From contig NZ_CP098740.1 of assembly GCF_026167665.1 (NCBI RefSeq), positions 992,001 through 1,056,000 of the forward strand: DNA of 64,000 bases, in the 5' to 3' direction. The stretch comes from Streptomyces drozdowiczii. GTDB lineage: Bacteria > Actinomycetota > Actinomycetes > Streptomycetales > Streptomycetaceae. Each line of letters starts with the position of its first letter. Within the stretch, counting starts at the first letter, position 1. The notes beneath the pieces were generated by a model that saw only the letters and a program-made list of their open reading frames with translations, was not told the origin of the DNA and did no database searches. The position numbers and the translations under genes are program-made. Positions 1 to 9,957 of this stretch are shown here, one piece after another.

Positions 1-1317
1 CCGGGCCAGGTGGCTCAGCAGCTGGAAGGAGCCCAGGTCTGCGGCGTGCAGGTCGTCCAGCACGATCAGCACCGGCTGCACGGCGGCCAGTTCGCCGAGC
101 AGCGCGGCCGTGGCGCGGAAGAGGCGGTCGCGCTCCTCCTCGGGGCTGCGTTCGGAGTCGGCGCGGACCCGGCCGAGCGCCGGCAGGAACGCGGCCAGTT
201 CCGGGTACTCGCCGCCGACGCGGGCGCGTTCCGCCTCGTCGCGTTCGGCGAGCCAGCCGTCCAGGGCCTCGGCGAAGGCGCCGTACGGGGTGTGCCCCTC
301 CGCGTCGTGTCCGCCGCCCCAGAGGACGGCGGTGCCGGAGGCGGCGGCCTGCCGGGCCACCTCGCCGACCAGCCGGGTCTTGCCGACGCCCGCCTCGCCG
401 GTGAGCACGGTGACGACGGCGGGCCCGTCCGCCGCGAGCAGCCGCCCGAGCACGGCCTCGCGCCCGCGCAGCGGACCGGCGGCGGGGACCCGGAGCGAGG
501 CGGGCAGGGAGGGCGCGGACGGCGGTCCGGCGGGCTCCGCCGCGAGTGCGGCGCGGTGCAGGCGCTCGGTCTCCGGGCCCGGCCGTACGCCCAGTTCGGC
601 GTCGAGGGCCGCCCGGCAGACGTGGTACTGGCGCACCGCGCGGCGGCGCAGCCCGAGCCGGGTGAAGGCGTCGATGAGGACGCGGTGGGCCAGCTCCTCG
701 GCGGGGTTGTCGTCCAGGAGCCGTTCCGCGAGGGTGACCGCTTCCTTCGGCTCGCCGGCCCGGAGGTGGGCGTCGGCGAGGGCGAGGAGCAGGCGCTCCT
801 TGAGGTCGGTGAGCTGGGAGCGGCGGCCCTCGGCCCAGTCGGCGTAGCGGTCCTCGGGGAGGAGTTCGCCGGAGAAGCGGTCCAGGGCCTCGCGGAGACC
901 GTCCGCACCGCCGGCGGCGAGCGCGGTCCTGGCCTCCTCCTCGGCGCGGTCGGCGTCGATGCGGACGCGGGCGGGGTCGAGGTGGAGCAGCCCGCCTTCC
1001 GAGAGGAGGTACGAGGAGGTGGCGCGGGAGGCGAGTTCCGGCTCCAAGGCCCGGCGGGCGGCGTGCAGGGCGACGCGCAGGCTGCCCTGGGCGGCCTGCG
1101 GGTCGGTGTCGGGCCAGCAGACGTCGATGACCTGCTCGCGGTGGAGCCGGTGTCCGGGTACGACGGCGAGCAGCTTCACCAGGGACTGCGCGGTCTGCCT
1201 CGGCCAGCGCTCGGCCAGGGCCGGACCGCCGTCGCGGGTCACCCGGAATCCACCGAAAAGGCGTATGTGCACCAGGGGCGGGGCCTGGTCCGTGCTGTGT
1301 GTGTGCCGCTCGCTCAT
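1..1317 (-). CDS. AfsR/SARP-type transcriptional regulator with ATPase domain (left-truncated)
   Basis: A cytoplasmic transcriptional activator of the BTAD family, cut by the left edge after 439 codons. The N-terminus (about residues 15-95) is an OmpR-like winged-helix DNA-binding domain, followed by a bacterial transcriptional activation domain (about 100-250). An NTPase domain then starts: Walker A GEAGVGKT has its lysine at codon 313, and Walker B VLIVLDD lies near codon 420. Such proteins usually carry a C-terminal TPR or sensor region, which would lie outside the window. The ATG at 1317 begins MSERHTHST and no better start is seen downstream. Family members activate secondary-metabolite or regulatory genes when ATP-bound, but the target cannot be told here. 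The frame is open across the whole visible part. Confidence 0.88.
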   Translation of the reverse strand, partial: MSERHTHSTDQAPPLVHIRLFGGFRVTRDGGPALAERWPRQTAQSLVKLLAVVPGHRLHREQVIDVCWPDTDPQAAQGSLRVALHAARRALEPELASRATSSYLLSEGGLLHLDPARVRIDADRAEEEARTALAAGGADGLREALDRFSGELLPEDRYADWAEGRRSQLTDLKERLLLALADAHLRAGEPKEAVTLAERLLDDNPAEELAHRVLIDAFTRLGLRRRAVRQYHVCRAALDAELGVRPGPETERLHRAALAAEPAGPPSAPSLPASLRVPAAGPLRGREAVLGRLLAADGPAVVTVLTGEAGVGKTRLVGEVARQAAASGTAVLWGGGHDAEGHTPYGAFAEALDGWLAERDEAERARVGGEYPELAAFLPALGRVRADSERSPEEERDRLFRATAALLGELAAVQPVLIVLDDLHAADLGSFQLLSHLAR

Positions 1318-1342
1318 GAGGCGCCCACTTTAACCGGGCGCG

Positions 1343-1380
1343 CCGCCGCCCCCTCCGGCGAGTGCCGGAGGGGGCGGCGG
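1343..1380 (-). terminator. Strong GC-rich hairpin terminator after the FG-GAP gene
   Basis: A perfect 17-bp inverted repeat (left arm 1343-1359, right arm 1364-1380) with a four-base GAGT loop lies just beyond the stop codon of the leftward FG-GAP gene. There is no clear T tract on the minus strand, which is usual for Streptomyces terminators. Confidence 0.8.
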
Positions 1381-1400
1381 GACGGGGTGACCGCCTGGGC

Positions 1401-4291
1401 TCAGGAGAGCTTGAGGGCGATCGTGTAGGGGGTGCTGCCGTTGGGCACCGAGTAGCCGCCGCCGATCAGCTCCGCGGTCTGGTTGACACCTCGGTCGTCG
1501 AAGTTGAGCATGACGACCTCGTCCTTGCCGTCACCGTCGAGGTCGCCCGTGACGTAGTTGCGGGCGGCACCGGCGTGCGCCTTGCCGAGCTGCTGGGGTA
1601 CTGCACCTCGCCGGGGAGGATGGCGGGGTCCCAGAGGTAGACGCCGCCGCTGCCGCCGGTGGCGAGCACCTTCTCGCCGTTCGGGGCCGTCACCCAGGTG
1701 GCGAACTGCGCCGGCGGCGTCAGGAAGACGAGGTCCTCCGCGCCCCCGGCCTTGAAGGAGTAGAGGGCCGCGGTGCCGGACGCCAGCAGGGCGCCGTCAC
1801 CGTCGAGGTAGTTGCTGTGGGTCCACAGACCGCCGGTGACCTTGGTGTTCAGCACCTCACCGGTGCGGCCGTCGCGGATCTCCGCGACGTTGAACGGGCT
1901 GAACGCGTCGGTGCCGCCGAGTCCGGAAGGCGCCCAGACGACCCAGGTGTAGACGACGGCGTGGCCGTCCGCGTACGGGATCGCGGGCGAGGCGTACACC
2001 GCGTTCGTGAGCAGGCCGCCGCGCACCTTGCCGTCCTGTGCGGTGGCCGGGGCCTTCGGGGCGCCGTCCCAGCCGAGCGCACCGTTCTCCGCGTTCAGCT
2101 GGACGGCCCGCATGGCGGGGGCGGCCAGGTCGAACGAGTCCTCGCTGGTGTACTGCACGTACACCTTGCCGTCATTCGTCGACGGGTCGGAGAACTGGAC
2201 GTCCCCGGCGCTCTCGGGCGCCGCGTAGGTCCACAGCGCCTTGCCGTTGCCCTTGTAGACGCGCAGGGCGTCGGTCGGGACGAGGATGTCGGACTTCTTG
2301 TCGCCGTCGACGTCCGCGAGCGCCACGGAGCGGACGAACTGGCCGCCGCCGTCGATGGTCTTGAGGACGGCACCGGTCCGCGAGTCGATGACCACGACCG
2401 CGCTGTCCGCGGCCACGACGATCTCGGGGGTCTTGTCCCCGGTGACGTCGGCGGTCTCGATGCGGTGGACCGCGCCGGGCAGCGTCGCCCGCCACAGCAT
2501 CTTCGGCTTGCCCGCGAGCAGCGAGGTGCCCGAGTAGGCCCAGAGGCCGTTGGAGGTACCGCCCTCGACGAGGTCGTCCTTCTTGTCCCCGTCGACGTCC
2601 ACGGTCTTGCCGTAGGCCATGGCGCCCTGAAGCGGCGTCAGCTGCTCCTGGGTGCCGTCGGTGAAGGCGTAGGTGCGGACGTTCTGGTCGGCGTCGACGA
2701 CCCGGATGTGCCGGCCGCTCTTGTCCTTGAACACGTCCTGGAAGGTGGGCGACGCGGTGGCGCCCTTCGTCTGCCAGCTGACCTTGCCCTTGCCGGAGAA
2801 GACCGTCAGGGAGGCGAAGCGGCTGCCGGGGTTGACGGCGGTTCCGGCCTTCGCGTCGTCCGAAGCGGCGGCGACCAGCTTCTTCCCGACCACGTCGAGC
2901 TTCCAGGTGCTGGGCCCGTCGTGGCTGTTGGCGGGGTCGCGCTTGGTGGTGTGCTGCCACAGCGCGGTCTCCGGGTCGTCGCCGTCGAGGACGCGGATCG
3001 TGCTGGAGTTGACGAACAGCGAGTCCGTCAGCGAGGACTCGCTGACCGCGTACTCGGCGCCGCCGTTGCCCGTGAGGTCGCCGACCGTGAAGGCGGTGGG
3101 CAGCACGTTGACGCGGGAGTCGAGCGTGGTGCGGCGGCCGTCCGAGAGGTCGTACGAGACGATCTCGTAGCGGACCCCGTCGGTGTAGTCGGACTGCTCC
3201 ACGGCGACGAGCCGGCCGCGGCCGTCGTCCACCCGCAGCTGACGCACGTACAGCGGGCTGTCGGTCTGCCACCGCACCGTGCCGTCGTTCATGTCGAGGA
3301 CGAGGGTGCGCCCGCTCGCGGTGGTGGTGGCGGTCTTGCGGACGTTCCACGCCACGGCGGCCTTGCCGCCACCGAGGTCCTGGAGGGCGGCCCAGGTCGC
3401 CGGACCCGTTTCGCCGGTGTCGTACGTCCAGGTGCTGGACTCGGCGAGCTTGCCGTCGGCGTAGCTGAACCGGGTGCTGGTCAGCTTCGCCGTGCTGCCC
3501 GCGGGGGCGGACGAGTTGTACGCGGGCGAGTCGGCGACGAGCAGCGCCCCGTCCACTATCTTGACCTGGCTCGCGTACGTGTAGAACTTCGACCAGACCG
3601 TGTTCCCGGTCGTGCCGTCGAGGATCGTGACGAAGGTGCCGGAGGTCAGCGTGGTGCCCGGGATGCTCACCCCGACCGGCGGGTTCATGCCCAGGTCGGC
3701 GGTGAAGACCAGGTCGGGCACGCCGTCGCCGGTCAGGTCGCCGGAGTCGTAGCCCTGGTCGGCGTTGGGCGTGAAGGTGCCGACGGCGTTGTAGCTCATC
3801 TGCACGTGCGGGGGGTAGATCTCGCTCTCCCACACCCGCAGCGGCTTGACGCCCCAGCCCGCGTACAGCGAGTCGACGGAGCGGGTCCACTGCTCGGTGC
3901 CGTCGGCGGTGGTGCGGGCGGCGTGGCCGTTGCTGTGCAGGGTGAAGTAGTCACCCTTCTTGTTGCCGACCGGCACCGTGGCCGCCAGGCCGGTCACGTT
4001 CTCGATCTGCGACGTGTTCTTGACCGTGATGTCGGCGGCCGCGTCGGTGGAGGTCTTCGGGCCCGCTCCGGTCCCGTCACCCGTCTTCTCCGCGTCCGAC
4101 GTCGCGGCGTCGGCCTGCGGGTCCACCCGCATGCGGTCGGCCAGCTTCTCGGCCTGGGCGTTCGTCAGGCGCAGGGCCTTGCCGGAAGCGGAGTCGGCGG
4201 CGAGCGCGTGCGGGGCGGCGGTCAGGGCGAGGCCCGCGGCGGCCAGTCCGGAGGCGAGCCGCAGGGCCCGTCGCGAGTTGTGGGCTCTCAT
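1401..4291 (-). CDS. Secreted FG-GAP/VCBS repeat (beta-propeller) protein, frameshifted near its C-terminus
   Basis: An exported protein of repeated FG-GAP/VCBS-like blades, with motifs such as DLTGDGVPDLVF, TADVTGDKTPEIVV and LADVDGDKKSDILV, typical of integrin-like beta-propellers. A Sec signal peptide covers about residues 1-31 (RR, hydrophobic core, AHALA). The ATG at 4291 overlaps the TGA of the upstream protease (TGATG), so translation is probably coupled. The frame breaks at a GGGG run (1595-1598, plus strand). The original frame runs on with low-complexity sequence to a stop at 1466, whereas the other frame gives a final blade VTGDLDGDGKDEVVML and a natural end IALKLS at 1401. Adding one C to the coding-strand run restores a 963-residue protein (VQYPQQLGKAHAG). 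The function is unknown; such propellers bind surfaces, ligands or partner proteins. Confidence 0.85.
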
Positions 4292-6855
4292 CACTTGTCT
4301 TCCTGCGTGAAGTGAACGGCCGAGCCGGCGGTGATGACCGACTGGTCGAAGGAGTACTGGAGGGCGTCGTCGCCGGTCTGGTTCTCGATGCCGACGGTCG
4401 CGCTCGTGCCGCGGTCGGGGACGGTCTTGAACTGGACGGTCACCGAGCCGGTGGCCTCGTCGAAGACCGCCTCGAAGGTGGCGCGGCCGGCGGTGCCGTC
4501 GGCGTAGGCGGCCTTGTTCCACACGATGGCGAAGGAGCGCTTGCCCTTCGAGCCGGTGACCGCCGTCTGCACGGTGGACTTCTTGTCCAGGACCAGGTCG
4601 TCCCAGAGGGCGGCGACGGTGCCGTTGGGGCGGGCCGCCGAGGGGAGCGCGGTGTTGGCGTAGTCGCCGATCCGCGGCTCCAGGAAGTCGACCAGGCCGT
4701 TCGTGGTCACGGACGCGCTGGTGTACGCGACGCCGTAGTGCTTGACCGGGAAGGGCAGCGCGATCGTCTTGGCGTCCTCGTCACCGGTGAGCGCCACCTC
4801 GGTGGTGCCCTTGATCCAGGAGTACGTGGCCGGGGTGCAGGTGTTGCCGTGGGCGTCGGACAGCGCCGGCAGCTTGATCTTGGCGGTCTCGTCGCCGTCC
4901 ACGGTGAGCGCGCCGTGGTAGGCGCCGTTGCAGAGGACCGGGGCGCTCGGCGTGACGCTCAGGGTGTAGCTGCCGTTGGAGACCTCGGGCAGCGTGAAGG
5001 CGCCGCTGGTGTCGGTCTTCACGGGCGCGACCGGGGAGCCGTCGACGGCGACCGTGGCCTTGGCGAGCGGCCGGCCCTGGACGTCGTAGACGGTGCCGGA
5101 GACCTTGTGCGAGTCGACCGCGTCGAGCGTGAAGTCCTGGGTCAGGGCCTGGCCCTTGGTGACCTGGATGCCGGTGACGGTCTTCGGCGCGTAGCCGTAG
5201 CCGCTCAGGGCGAAGGAGTACGTGCCCTCGGCCAGCGTGAGGCGGTAGGCGCCGCCCGCGACGGTGTTGACGATGCGGGAGGTGCCGGCGGCGTCGGTGG
5301 CCTTGATGTTCAGGCCGGTCAGCGCCTTGCCGGTGGCGGCGTCGGTGACCGTGCCGGTGACGGTGGCCGCGGTGTGCGGGGCCTTGTCGACGGAGGCGAG
5401 GATGTCGAGCTTGCCCTCGCCCCAGACGTTGTTGGCTCCGGCGGTGCCGCCGCAGTGCGTGTCGTCCACGTCGATCGCGCCCTCGTCGAGCAGCGCGCGG
5501 GTGCCGTCGATGTCACCGATCAGCGAGGGGGCGGCGGACCAGAGCAGGGCCACGGCGCCGGCGACGTGCGGGGTCGCCATCGACGTACCGGAGATGGTGT
5601 TGTACGAGCTGCCCGGCCAGGTGGAGCGGACGTCGACGCCGGGCGCCGAGATGTTCGGCTTCTGCGAACCGTCGACGAGCGAGGGGCCGAATCCGGAGAA
5701 GTTCGCGATCTTGCCCTTGGAGTCGTAGGCCCCTACGCCGTAGGACGTGACCTGCGAGCCCGGCGGGTGGGTCGTGGAGCAGGTGACACCGTCACCGTCG
5801 TTGCCGGCGGCGAACGCCTCGAAGATGCCGGCGGAGTTCCATGCCTTGACGACGTCCTGGTAGAAGGTCGTCGTGGTGTCGTCGGAGCCCCACGAGTTGT
5901 TGACGATGTTCGGCGCGAGGTCCGGGCGCGGGTTCTGCCCGTTGTGGTCGGTCGGCGCGAGAATCCACTGGCCGGCCAGCAGCAGGGTGGAGTCGTCGCA
6001 CAGGTCCGACTGGCAGCCCTTGGCCGCGATCCACGTCGCGTTCGGGGCGACGCCGACGCCGCCCTTGCCGACCATGGTGCCCATGGTGTGGGTGCCGTGG
6101 CCGTTGTTGTCGCAGGGGGCGCTCGTGGGGCACTGACCGCTGGCGTCGTACCAGTTGTAGTCGTGCGTGAAGGAGCCGTCCCCGTTGTTGCCCCGGTAGT
6201 TGCCGACCAGGTCCGGGTGGTCGTACTGGACGCCGGAGTCGACGTTGGCGATGACGATGCCCTCGCCGCGGTCCCGGTAGTCGTCCCAGACCCGGTCGGC
6301 CTTGATGTCCTTGACGCCCCACTCGGGGGTGGCTTCCTCGGCCGTCGCGGCCTCGGTGGCGGCCTTCAGCGCGGCCTTCGTCTCGGCCGCGGTGGGCTTC
6401 GACCCGCTGTCGTCCAGCTTGTAGTGCTGCTCCTTGACGATGCGCTCGACGTCCGAGCGCTTCGCGAGCCGCTCCACGAGGTCCTGGTCCCCCGTGACCT
6501 TGACCGCGTTGGCGATCCAGAAGTCCTGGTGGCCCACCTTCTCCTTGTCGAGGAAGGTGTTGAGGGACTGCTGGCTCTTGTGGGCCTTCGCCTTCAGCTC
6601 GTCGAACGCCGACTTCGCCCGCGCGGCGTGGCCGTGCTTGCGCTGGGCGGTCGTGAGGTCGGCCTTGTCCTTGAGGACGACGAAGAACGACGTCTCGCCG
6701 CCCTTGTCCACGGCCTTGAGCAGGGCGGAGTCGACCTGGGCGGTCGGGCCGTCGGCGGCGGCCGCGGACGGGGGGCCGATCAGCAGGCCCGTGACGGTGA
6801 GCGCTGCTGCCGCCCAAGCAGCGGTTCTCCGCCGGGGCGATCGGGACAGGTGCAT
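4291..6855 (-). CDS. Secreted subtilisin-like (S8) serine protease with carboxypeptidase-regulatory-like domains
   Basis: An 854-residue extracellular protease. It has a signal peptide (1 to about 35), an I9-type propeptide (about 50-145) and an S8 catalytic domain (about 195-480). The triad is Asp206 (NVDSGVQ), His253 (NGHGTH) and Ser425 (GTSMATPH), with oxyanion Asn near 320 (VNNSWG). Two carboxypeptidase-regulatory-like beta domains follow (about 495-640), then a C-terminal beta domain common in Streptomyces S8 proteins (HYGVAYTSASVTTNG). The start at 6855 has GGAGG eight bases upstream; an in-frame ATG at 6894 lacks a ribosome site. It is the first gene of a two-gene unit, and its stop overlaps the start of the FG-GAP protein. 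The shared export and coupling suggest the two act together outside the cell, perhaps in protein breakdown or processing. Confidence 0.93.
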   Translation of the reverse strand: MHLSRSPRRRTAAWAAAALTVTGLLIGPPSAAAADGPTAQVDSALLKAVDKGGETSFFVVLKDKADLTTAQRKHGHAARAKSAFDELKAKAHKSQQSLNTFLDKEKVGHQDFWIANAVKVTGDQDLVERLAKRSDVERIVKEQHYKLDDSGSKPTAAETKAALKAATEAATAEEATPEWGVKDIKADRVWDDYRDRGEGIVIANVDSGVQYDHPDLVGNYRGNNGDGSFTHDYNWYDASGQCPTSAPCDNNGHGTHTMGTMVGKGGVGVAPNATWIAAKGCQSDLCDDSTLLLAGQWILAPTDHNGQNPRPDLAPNIVNNSWGSDDTTTTFYQDVVKAWNSAGIFEAFAAGNDGDGVTCSTTHPPGSQVTSYGVGAYDSKGKIANFSGFGPSLVDGSQKPNISAPGVDVRSTWPGSSYNTISGTSMATPHVAGAVALLWSAAPSLIGDIDGTRALLDEGAIDVDDTHCGGTAGANNVWGEGKLDILASVDKAPHTAATVTGTVTDAATGKALTGLNIKATDAAGTSRIVNTVAGGAYRLTLAEGTYSFALSGYGYAPKTVTGIQVTKGQALTQDFTLDAVDSHKVSGTVYDVQGRPLAKATVAVDGSPVAPVKTDTSGAFTLPEVSNGSYTLSVTPSAPVLCNGAYHGALTVDGDETAKIKLPALSDAHGNTCTPATYSWIKGTTEVALTGDEDAKTIALPFPVKHYGVAYTSASVTTNGLVDFLEPRIGDYANTALPSAARPNGTVAALWDDLVLDKKSTVQTAVTGSKGKRSFAIVWNKAAYADGTAGRATFEAVFDEATGSVTVQFKTVPDRGTSATVGIENQTGDDALQYSFDQSVITAGSAVHFTQEDK

Positions 6856-7062
6856 CAAGATGCTCCTCCAGGAACGGTACGGGGGAGCCCGCACGCTAGG
6901 AGGGCGGCGTTACTCGGGCATTACAAGCCAGCCCGCGCCAGCGTTTCCGCAGGTCAAAGAGGTTCATAGACAATTCTCAGCCAATTCCGCGCACGGCTCG
7001 CGTTACGCGCGGACGTGTCCGTTCGGCCCCCCGCCCGCGACGCGGCGGTCCGACACGCCCCC

Positions 7063-8499
7063 TCAGCGGCGGCGGCCCGGCTCCCCCGACGCGCGCAGCC
7101 GCCGCCAGACCGCCTTGGCCGCGTGGTGGCCGGACATGCCGTGCACGCCGGGGCCGGGCGGGGTCGCCGAGGAGCAGAGGAAGACCGCCGGGTGCGCGGT
7201 GGCGTACGGGACGCGGGCCAGTTTGGGGCGGATGACGGTCTGGAGGCCGGCGAAGGCGCCGCAGGCGATGTCCCCGTCCACGTAGTTGGCGTTGCGCTGC
7301 GCGATGCCGGGCGGACCGGCGACCGCGCGGGCGAGGACCAGGTCGCGGAATCCGGGGGCGAACCGCTCCAGCTGGCGTTCGATGACCTCGGTCGCGTCGC
7401 CCTGCCAGCCCGCCGGGACATGCCCGTACACCCAGAAGACGTGCTTGCCCTCGGGGGCGCGGGAGGGGTCCACCAGGCTGGACTGCGCGGTGATCAGGAA
7501 GGGGGCGCGGGGGTCGCGGCCGTCGACCGCCCGGTGCAGGGCGTCGTCGATCTCGCCGGCGGTGGGGCCGATGTGCACGGTGCCGGCCCGGCGGGGCTCC
7601 TCGGCGGTCCAGGGCACCGGTCCGGACAGCGCGTAGTCGATCTTGAAGCAGGAGGCGCCGTAGCGGTACCCCTGGTAGGCGCGGCCGAGGCCGGCGATCC
7701 GGGCGAGGGCGGCCGGCGAGGTGTCGAAGACATAGGCGCGGGCGGGCGGCAGTTCGTCCAGGCGCTTGACCTCCGTACCGGTGGTGATCGTGCCGCCCAG
7801 CTCTCGGAGGTACGAGGCGAGGGCGTCGGAGATGGCCTGGGAGCCGCCGCGCGGAATGGGCCAGCCCCGCTCATGGGCGGCGAGCGCGAAGAGCAGGGCG
7901 ATGCCGCCGGTGGCGATGCCGTCCGCGGGCGCGATGGCGTGCGCGGCGAGGCCGGCGAGCAGGCCGCGCGCCTTCTCGCCCCGGAAGCGGCGGGAGAGCA
8001 GGGTGGCGGGCTGGATCGCGTCGAGCCCGAACCGCGCCCAGCGGTACGGGTCGCGGGGCAGCCCGTCCCACGGGGTGCGCAGGAAGTCCCGGGCGAGGGA
8101 GTCCCAGTGGCCGAGGTAGGGGGCGAGGAGCCGGCGGTAGGCGCCCGCGTCCCGGGGGCCGAGGGACATCGCGGTCTCCCCCACCGAGGCGGCGAGCACG
8201 GCGGCGGTGCCGTCGGGGAAGGGGTGGGCGAGGGCCAGGTCGGGCTGGATCCATTCCAGGCCGTGCCGGTCGAGGGGCATCGCGTCGAAGGCCGGGGAGC
8301 CTATGGCCAGGGGGTGCACCGCCGAGCAGGGGTCATGCCGGAAGCCGGGGAGCGTCAGCTCCTCCGTACGCGCGCCGCCGCCGACCGCCGGCGCGGCCTC
8401 GAAGACCTGGACGGCGAAGCCCCGGCGGGCCAGTTCGACTGCGGCGGTCAGTCCGTTGGGGCCCGCGCCCACCACGACCGCATCGAGCATCGACGGCAC
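7063..8499 (-). CDS. FAD-dependent oxidoreductase, phytoene desaturase/PYROXD2-like
   Basis: A 478-residue flavoprotein with an N-terminal Rossmann dinucleotide motif ([13 protein letters not shown]) and a following acidic strand ([14 protein letters not shown]). The overall sequence is of the carotenoid-desaturase-like amine oxidase superfamily (NAD(P)/FAD oxidoreductase, PYROXD2-like group). A C-terminal FAD-binding segment is also seen ([16 protein letters not shown]). The substrate is unknown; there is no carotenoid gene nearby, so a carotenoid role is unlikely. The GTG at 8499 is preceded by AAAGGAG seven bases upstream; an ATG three codons later is less well placed. It is divergent from the nucleotidyltransferase gene. 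Confidence 0.85.
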   Translation of the reverse strand: MPSMLDAVVVGAGPNGLTAAVELARRGFAVQVFEAAPAVGGGARTEELTLPGFRHDPCSAVHPLAIGSPAFDAMPLDRHGLEWIQPDLALAHPFPDGTAAVLAASVGETAMSLGPRDAGAYRRLLAPYLGHWDSLARDFLRTPWDGLPRDPYRWARFGLDAIQPATLLSRRFRGEKARGLLAGLAAHAIAPADGIATGGIALLFALAAHERGWPIPRGGSQAISDALASYLRELGGTITTGTEVKRLDELPPARAYVFDTSPAALARIAGLGRAYQGYRYGASCFKIDYALSGPVPWTAEEPRRAGTVHIGPTAGEIDDALHRAVDGRDPRAPFLITAQSSLVDPSRAPEGKHVFWVYGHVPAGWQGDATEVIERQLERFAPGFRDLVLARAVAGPPGIAQRNANYVDGDIACGAFAGLQTVIRPKLARVPYATAHPAVFLCSSATPPGPGVHGMSGHHAAKAVWRRLRASGEPGRRR

Positions 8500-8570
8500 C
8501 TTCGGACTCCTTTGTCAGCCGACGGTCGGAGCACCCAGGATATTCGCAGGCACCGACAGCCGGGGGCGGG

Positions 8571-8585
8571 TAGTGTCCTCGCCCG
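8571..8585 (+). promoter_or_regulatory. Candidate -10 element for a leaderless or near-leaderless nucleotidyltransferase mRNA
   Basis: TAGTGT at 8571-8576 is followed by only nine bases before the ATG at 8586, and there is no ribosome site between them. No clear -35 is seen. Confidence 0.35.
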
Positions 8586-9428
8586 ATGACCTCAGACAAC
8601 TTCGCGGGCCCCGCCGATTCCGGAATGACCGCCCGGGTCGCCGAGATGGCCGCCCGGCTCACCCGAGTGCCCGGCATCCGGGCCGTCCTGCTCGGCGGCA
8701 GCCGGGCCCGGGGCGCCCACCGCCCGGACTCCGACTGGGACCTGGGCGTGTACTACCGCGGTACGCCGGACACCGCCGCCCTGTCCGCACTGGCCGCCGC
8801 CTTCCAGGGCTCCCCGGTCGAGGTGACCGGCCCCGGCGGCTGGGGGCCCTGGGTGAACGCGGGCGGCTGGCTGACGGTGGACGGCGTCCAGGTCGACTGG
8901 ATCCTGCGCGACCTGGACCGCGTCGAGGCGGTCTGGGCCGACTGCCGGGAGGGCCGCTACGAGGTGGGTGTCCAGCCGGGCCATCCGCTGGGCTTCTGGT
9001 CGCCCGCGTATCCGGGCGAGGTCGCCCTCGGGCGTGTACTGGCCGATCCCGGCGGGGAGTTGACCGCCCTGAAGCGGGAGACCTCGGTCTATCCGGAGCC
9101 GCTGCGCGAGGCGCTGGCCGACGCGGCCTGGGAGGCGGAGTTCTCCGTCGTGGGCGCCCGCAAGTCGGCCCCGGCGGGCGACCGGCTGCACGTCTCGCTC
9201 TGCCTGTCCCGCGCCTTCGGCATCCTCGCCCAGTCGCTCCACGCCCACCACCGCACCTGGTGCCTCAACGAGAAGGGCGCCCTCGCGGCGACCGCCGCCC
9301 TCCCCGACACCCCGCCCGGCTTCGCGGACCGAGCGGACGCGGCGCTGCGGGGCCTGGACCCGGCGGCGGTGGAGACGGCGGCGGAGCTGGTGCGCGAGGT
9401 GCGCGAGGTGCTGGCCGCCGCTCCCTGA
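8586..9428 (+). CDS. Nucleotidyltransferase-fold protein
   Basis: A 280-residue cytoplasmic protein with the pol-beta nucleotidyltransferase signature near residues 34-56: GGSRARG followed by DSDWDLGV, the two metal-binding aspartates. A third acidic residue is plausible in VQVDWI. The C-terminal helical half (residues 150-280) resembles the substrate-binding half of aminoglycoside-adenylyltransferase-like proteins. The acceptor is unknown: a small molecule, protein or RNA are all possible. No resistance phenotype should be assumed. The ATG at 8586 lacks a Shine-Dalgarno and is preceded by TAGTGT, so a leaderless mRNA is likely. The gene converges on the MarR gene with a six-base gap. Confidence 0.8.
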   Translation: MTSDNFAGPADSGMTARVAEMAARLTRVPGIRAVLLGGSRARGAHRPDSDWDLGVYYRGTPDTAALSALAAAFQGSPVEVTGPGGWGPWVNAGGWLTVDGVQVDWILRDLDRVEAVWADCREGRYEVGVQPGHPLGFWSPAYPGEVALGRVLADPGGELTALKRETSVYPEPLREALADAAWEAEFSVVGARKSAPAGDRLHVSLCLSRAFGILAQSLHAHHRTWCLNEKGALAATAALPDTPPGFADRADAALRGLDPAAVETAAELVREVREVLAAAP

Positions 9429-9434
9429 CCGGGC

Positions 9435-9866
9435 TCAGTCCGCGCGGATCGCGGTGACGCAGCGGGCCAGCAGGTCGCGCAGCGTGTCGCGTTCCCCGGG
9501 GGTGAGCGCGTCCGCGATGCGGCGTTCGATGCGGACCGCTCGTTCGTCGGCCCGGCGCAGGGTCTCCGTGCCGGCCTCGGTCAGGCGGGTCTCCAGCATC
9601 TTCTGGTGGTAGGGGTGGGCGGACCTGGCGATCAGGCCGCGCTCCTCCAGATGCTTGAGCACCCCGGCCATCGCCTGGGGCGTGACCAGGCACTCCCGTG
9701 CGAGGGCCGCGCCGGAGATTCCGGGGCTGGCGGAGAGCGCGAGCAGCGCCGCGTACTGCGCGACCGTGAGGTCGGCGTCCTTGAGCGCGGCGCTCTTGGC
9801 TGCCATGAGGGCCTGCTCGGCGCGCTTGATGTCCAGGCCGAGGCGTTCACCGGCGGTCATTCCCAT
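9435..9866 (-). CDS. MarR-family transcriptional regulator
   Basis: A 143-residue winged-helix regulator. The recognition region is GISGAALARECLVTPQAMAGVLKHL (about residues 49-73) and the wing (LIARSAHPYHQ) follows. Helices at both ends form the usual dimer interface. It is divergent from a short-chain dehydrogenase gene across a 91-base gap holding a palindrome near the SDR promoter. By family behaviour it probably represses that gene and itself until a phenolic or oxidative ligand is bound. It starts at ATG 9866 with a second in-frame ATG two codons later. Confidence 0.88.
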   Translation of the reverse strand: MGMTAGERLGLDIKRAEQALMAAKSAALKDADLTVAQYAALLALSASPGISGAALARECLVTPQAMAGVLKHLEERGLIARSAHPYHQKMLETRLTEAGTETLRRADERAVRIERRIADALTPGERDTLRDLLARCVTAIRAD

Positions 9867-9930
9867 GGTCGCGAGCGTACAGGGGCCGGATATACAGCAG
9901 GATCCGAACTCAAAGCAAGCATGGAATGTG

Positions 9931-9950
9931 TATCAAGTTCCTGATATAAC
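9931..9950 (+). promoter_or_regulatory. Palindromic MarR-type operator overlapping the -10 box of the SDR gene
   Basis: TATCAAGTTCCTGATA at 9931-9946 is an imperfect inverted repeat (six of eight base pairs). It overlaps TATAAC (9945-9950), a good -10 element placed seven bases before the ATG at 9958, so the SDR transcript is probably leaderless. A bound repressor would block RNA polymerase directly. Confidence 0.6.
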
Positions 9951-9957
9951 TCAACCC

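Noticed and set aside
1817..4315. Very long plus-strand open frame opposite the FG-GAP gene
   Set aside because: It is the GC-bias shadow of the minus-strand gene: low-complexity Val/Gly/Arg/Asp content, no ribosome site and no family features.
8586..9428. Nucleotidyltransferase as an aminoglycoside-resistance enzyme
   Set aside because: Only the general nucleotidyltransferase motif is visible; the substrate half is not diagnostic.
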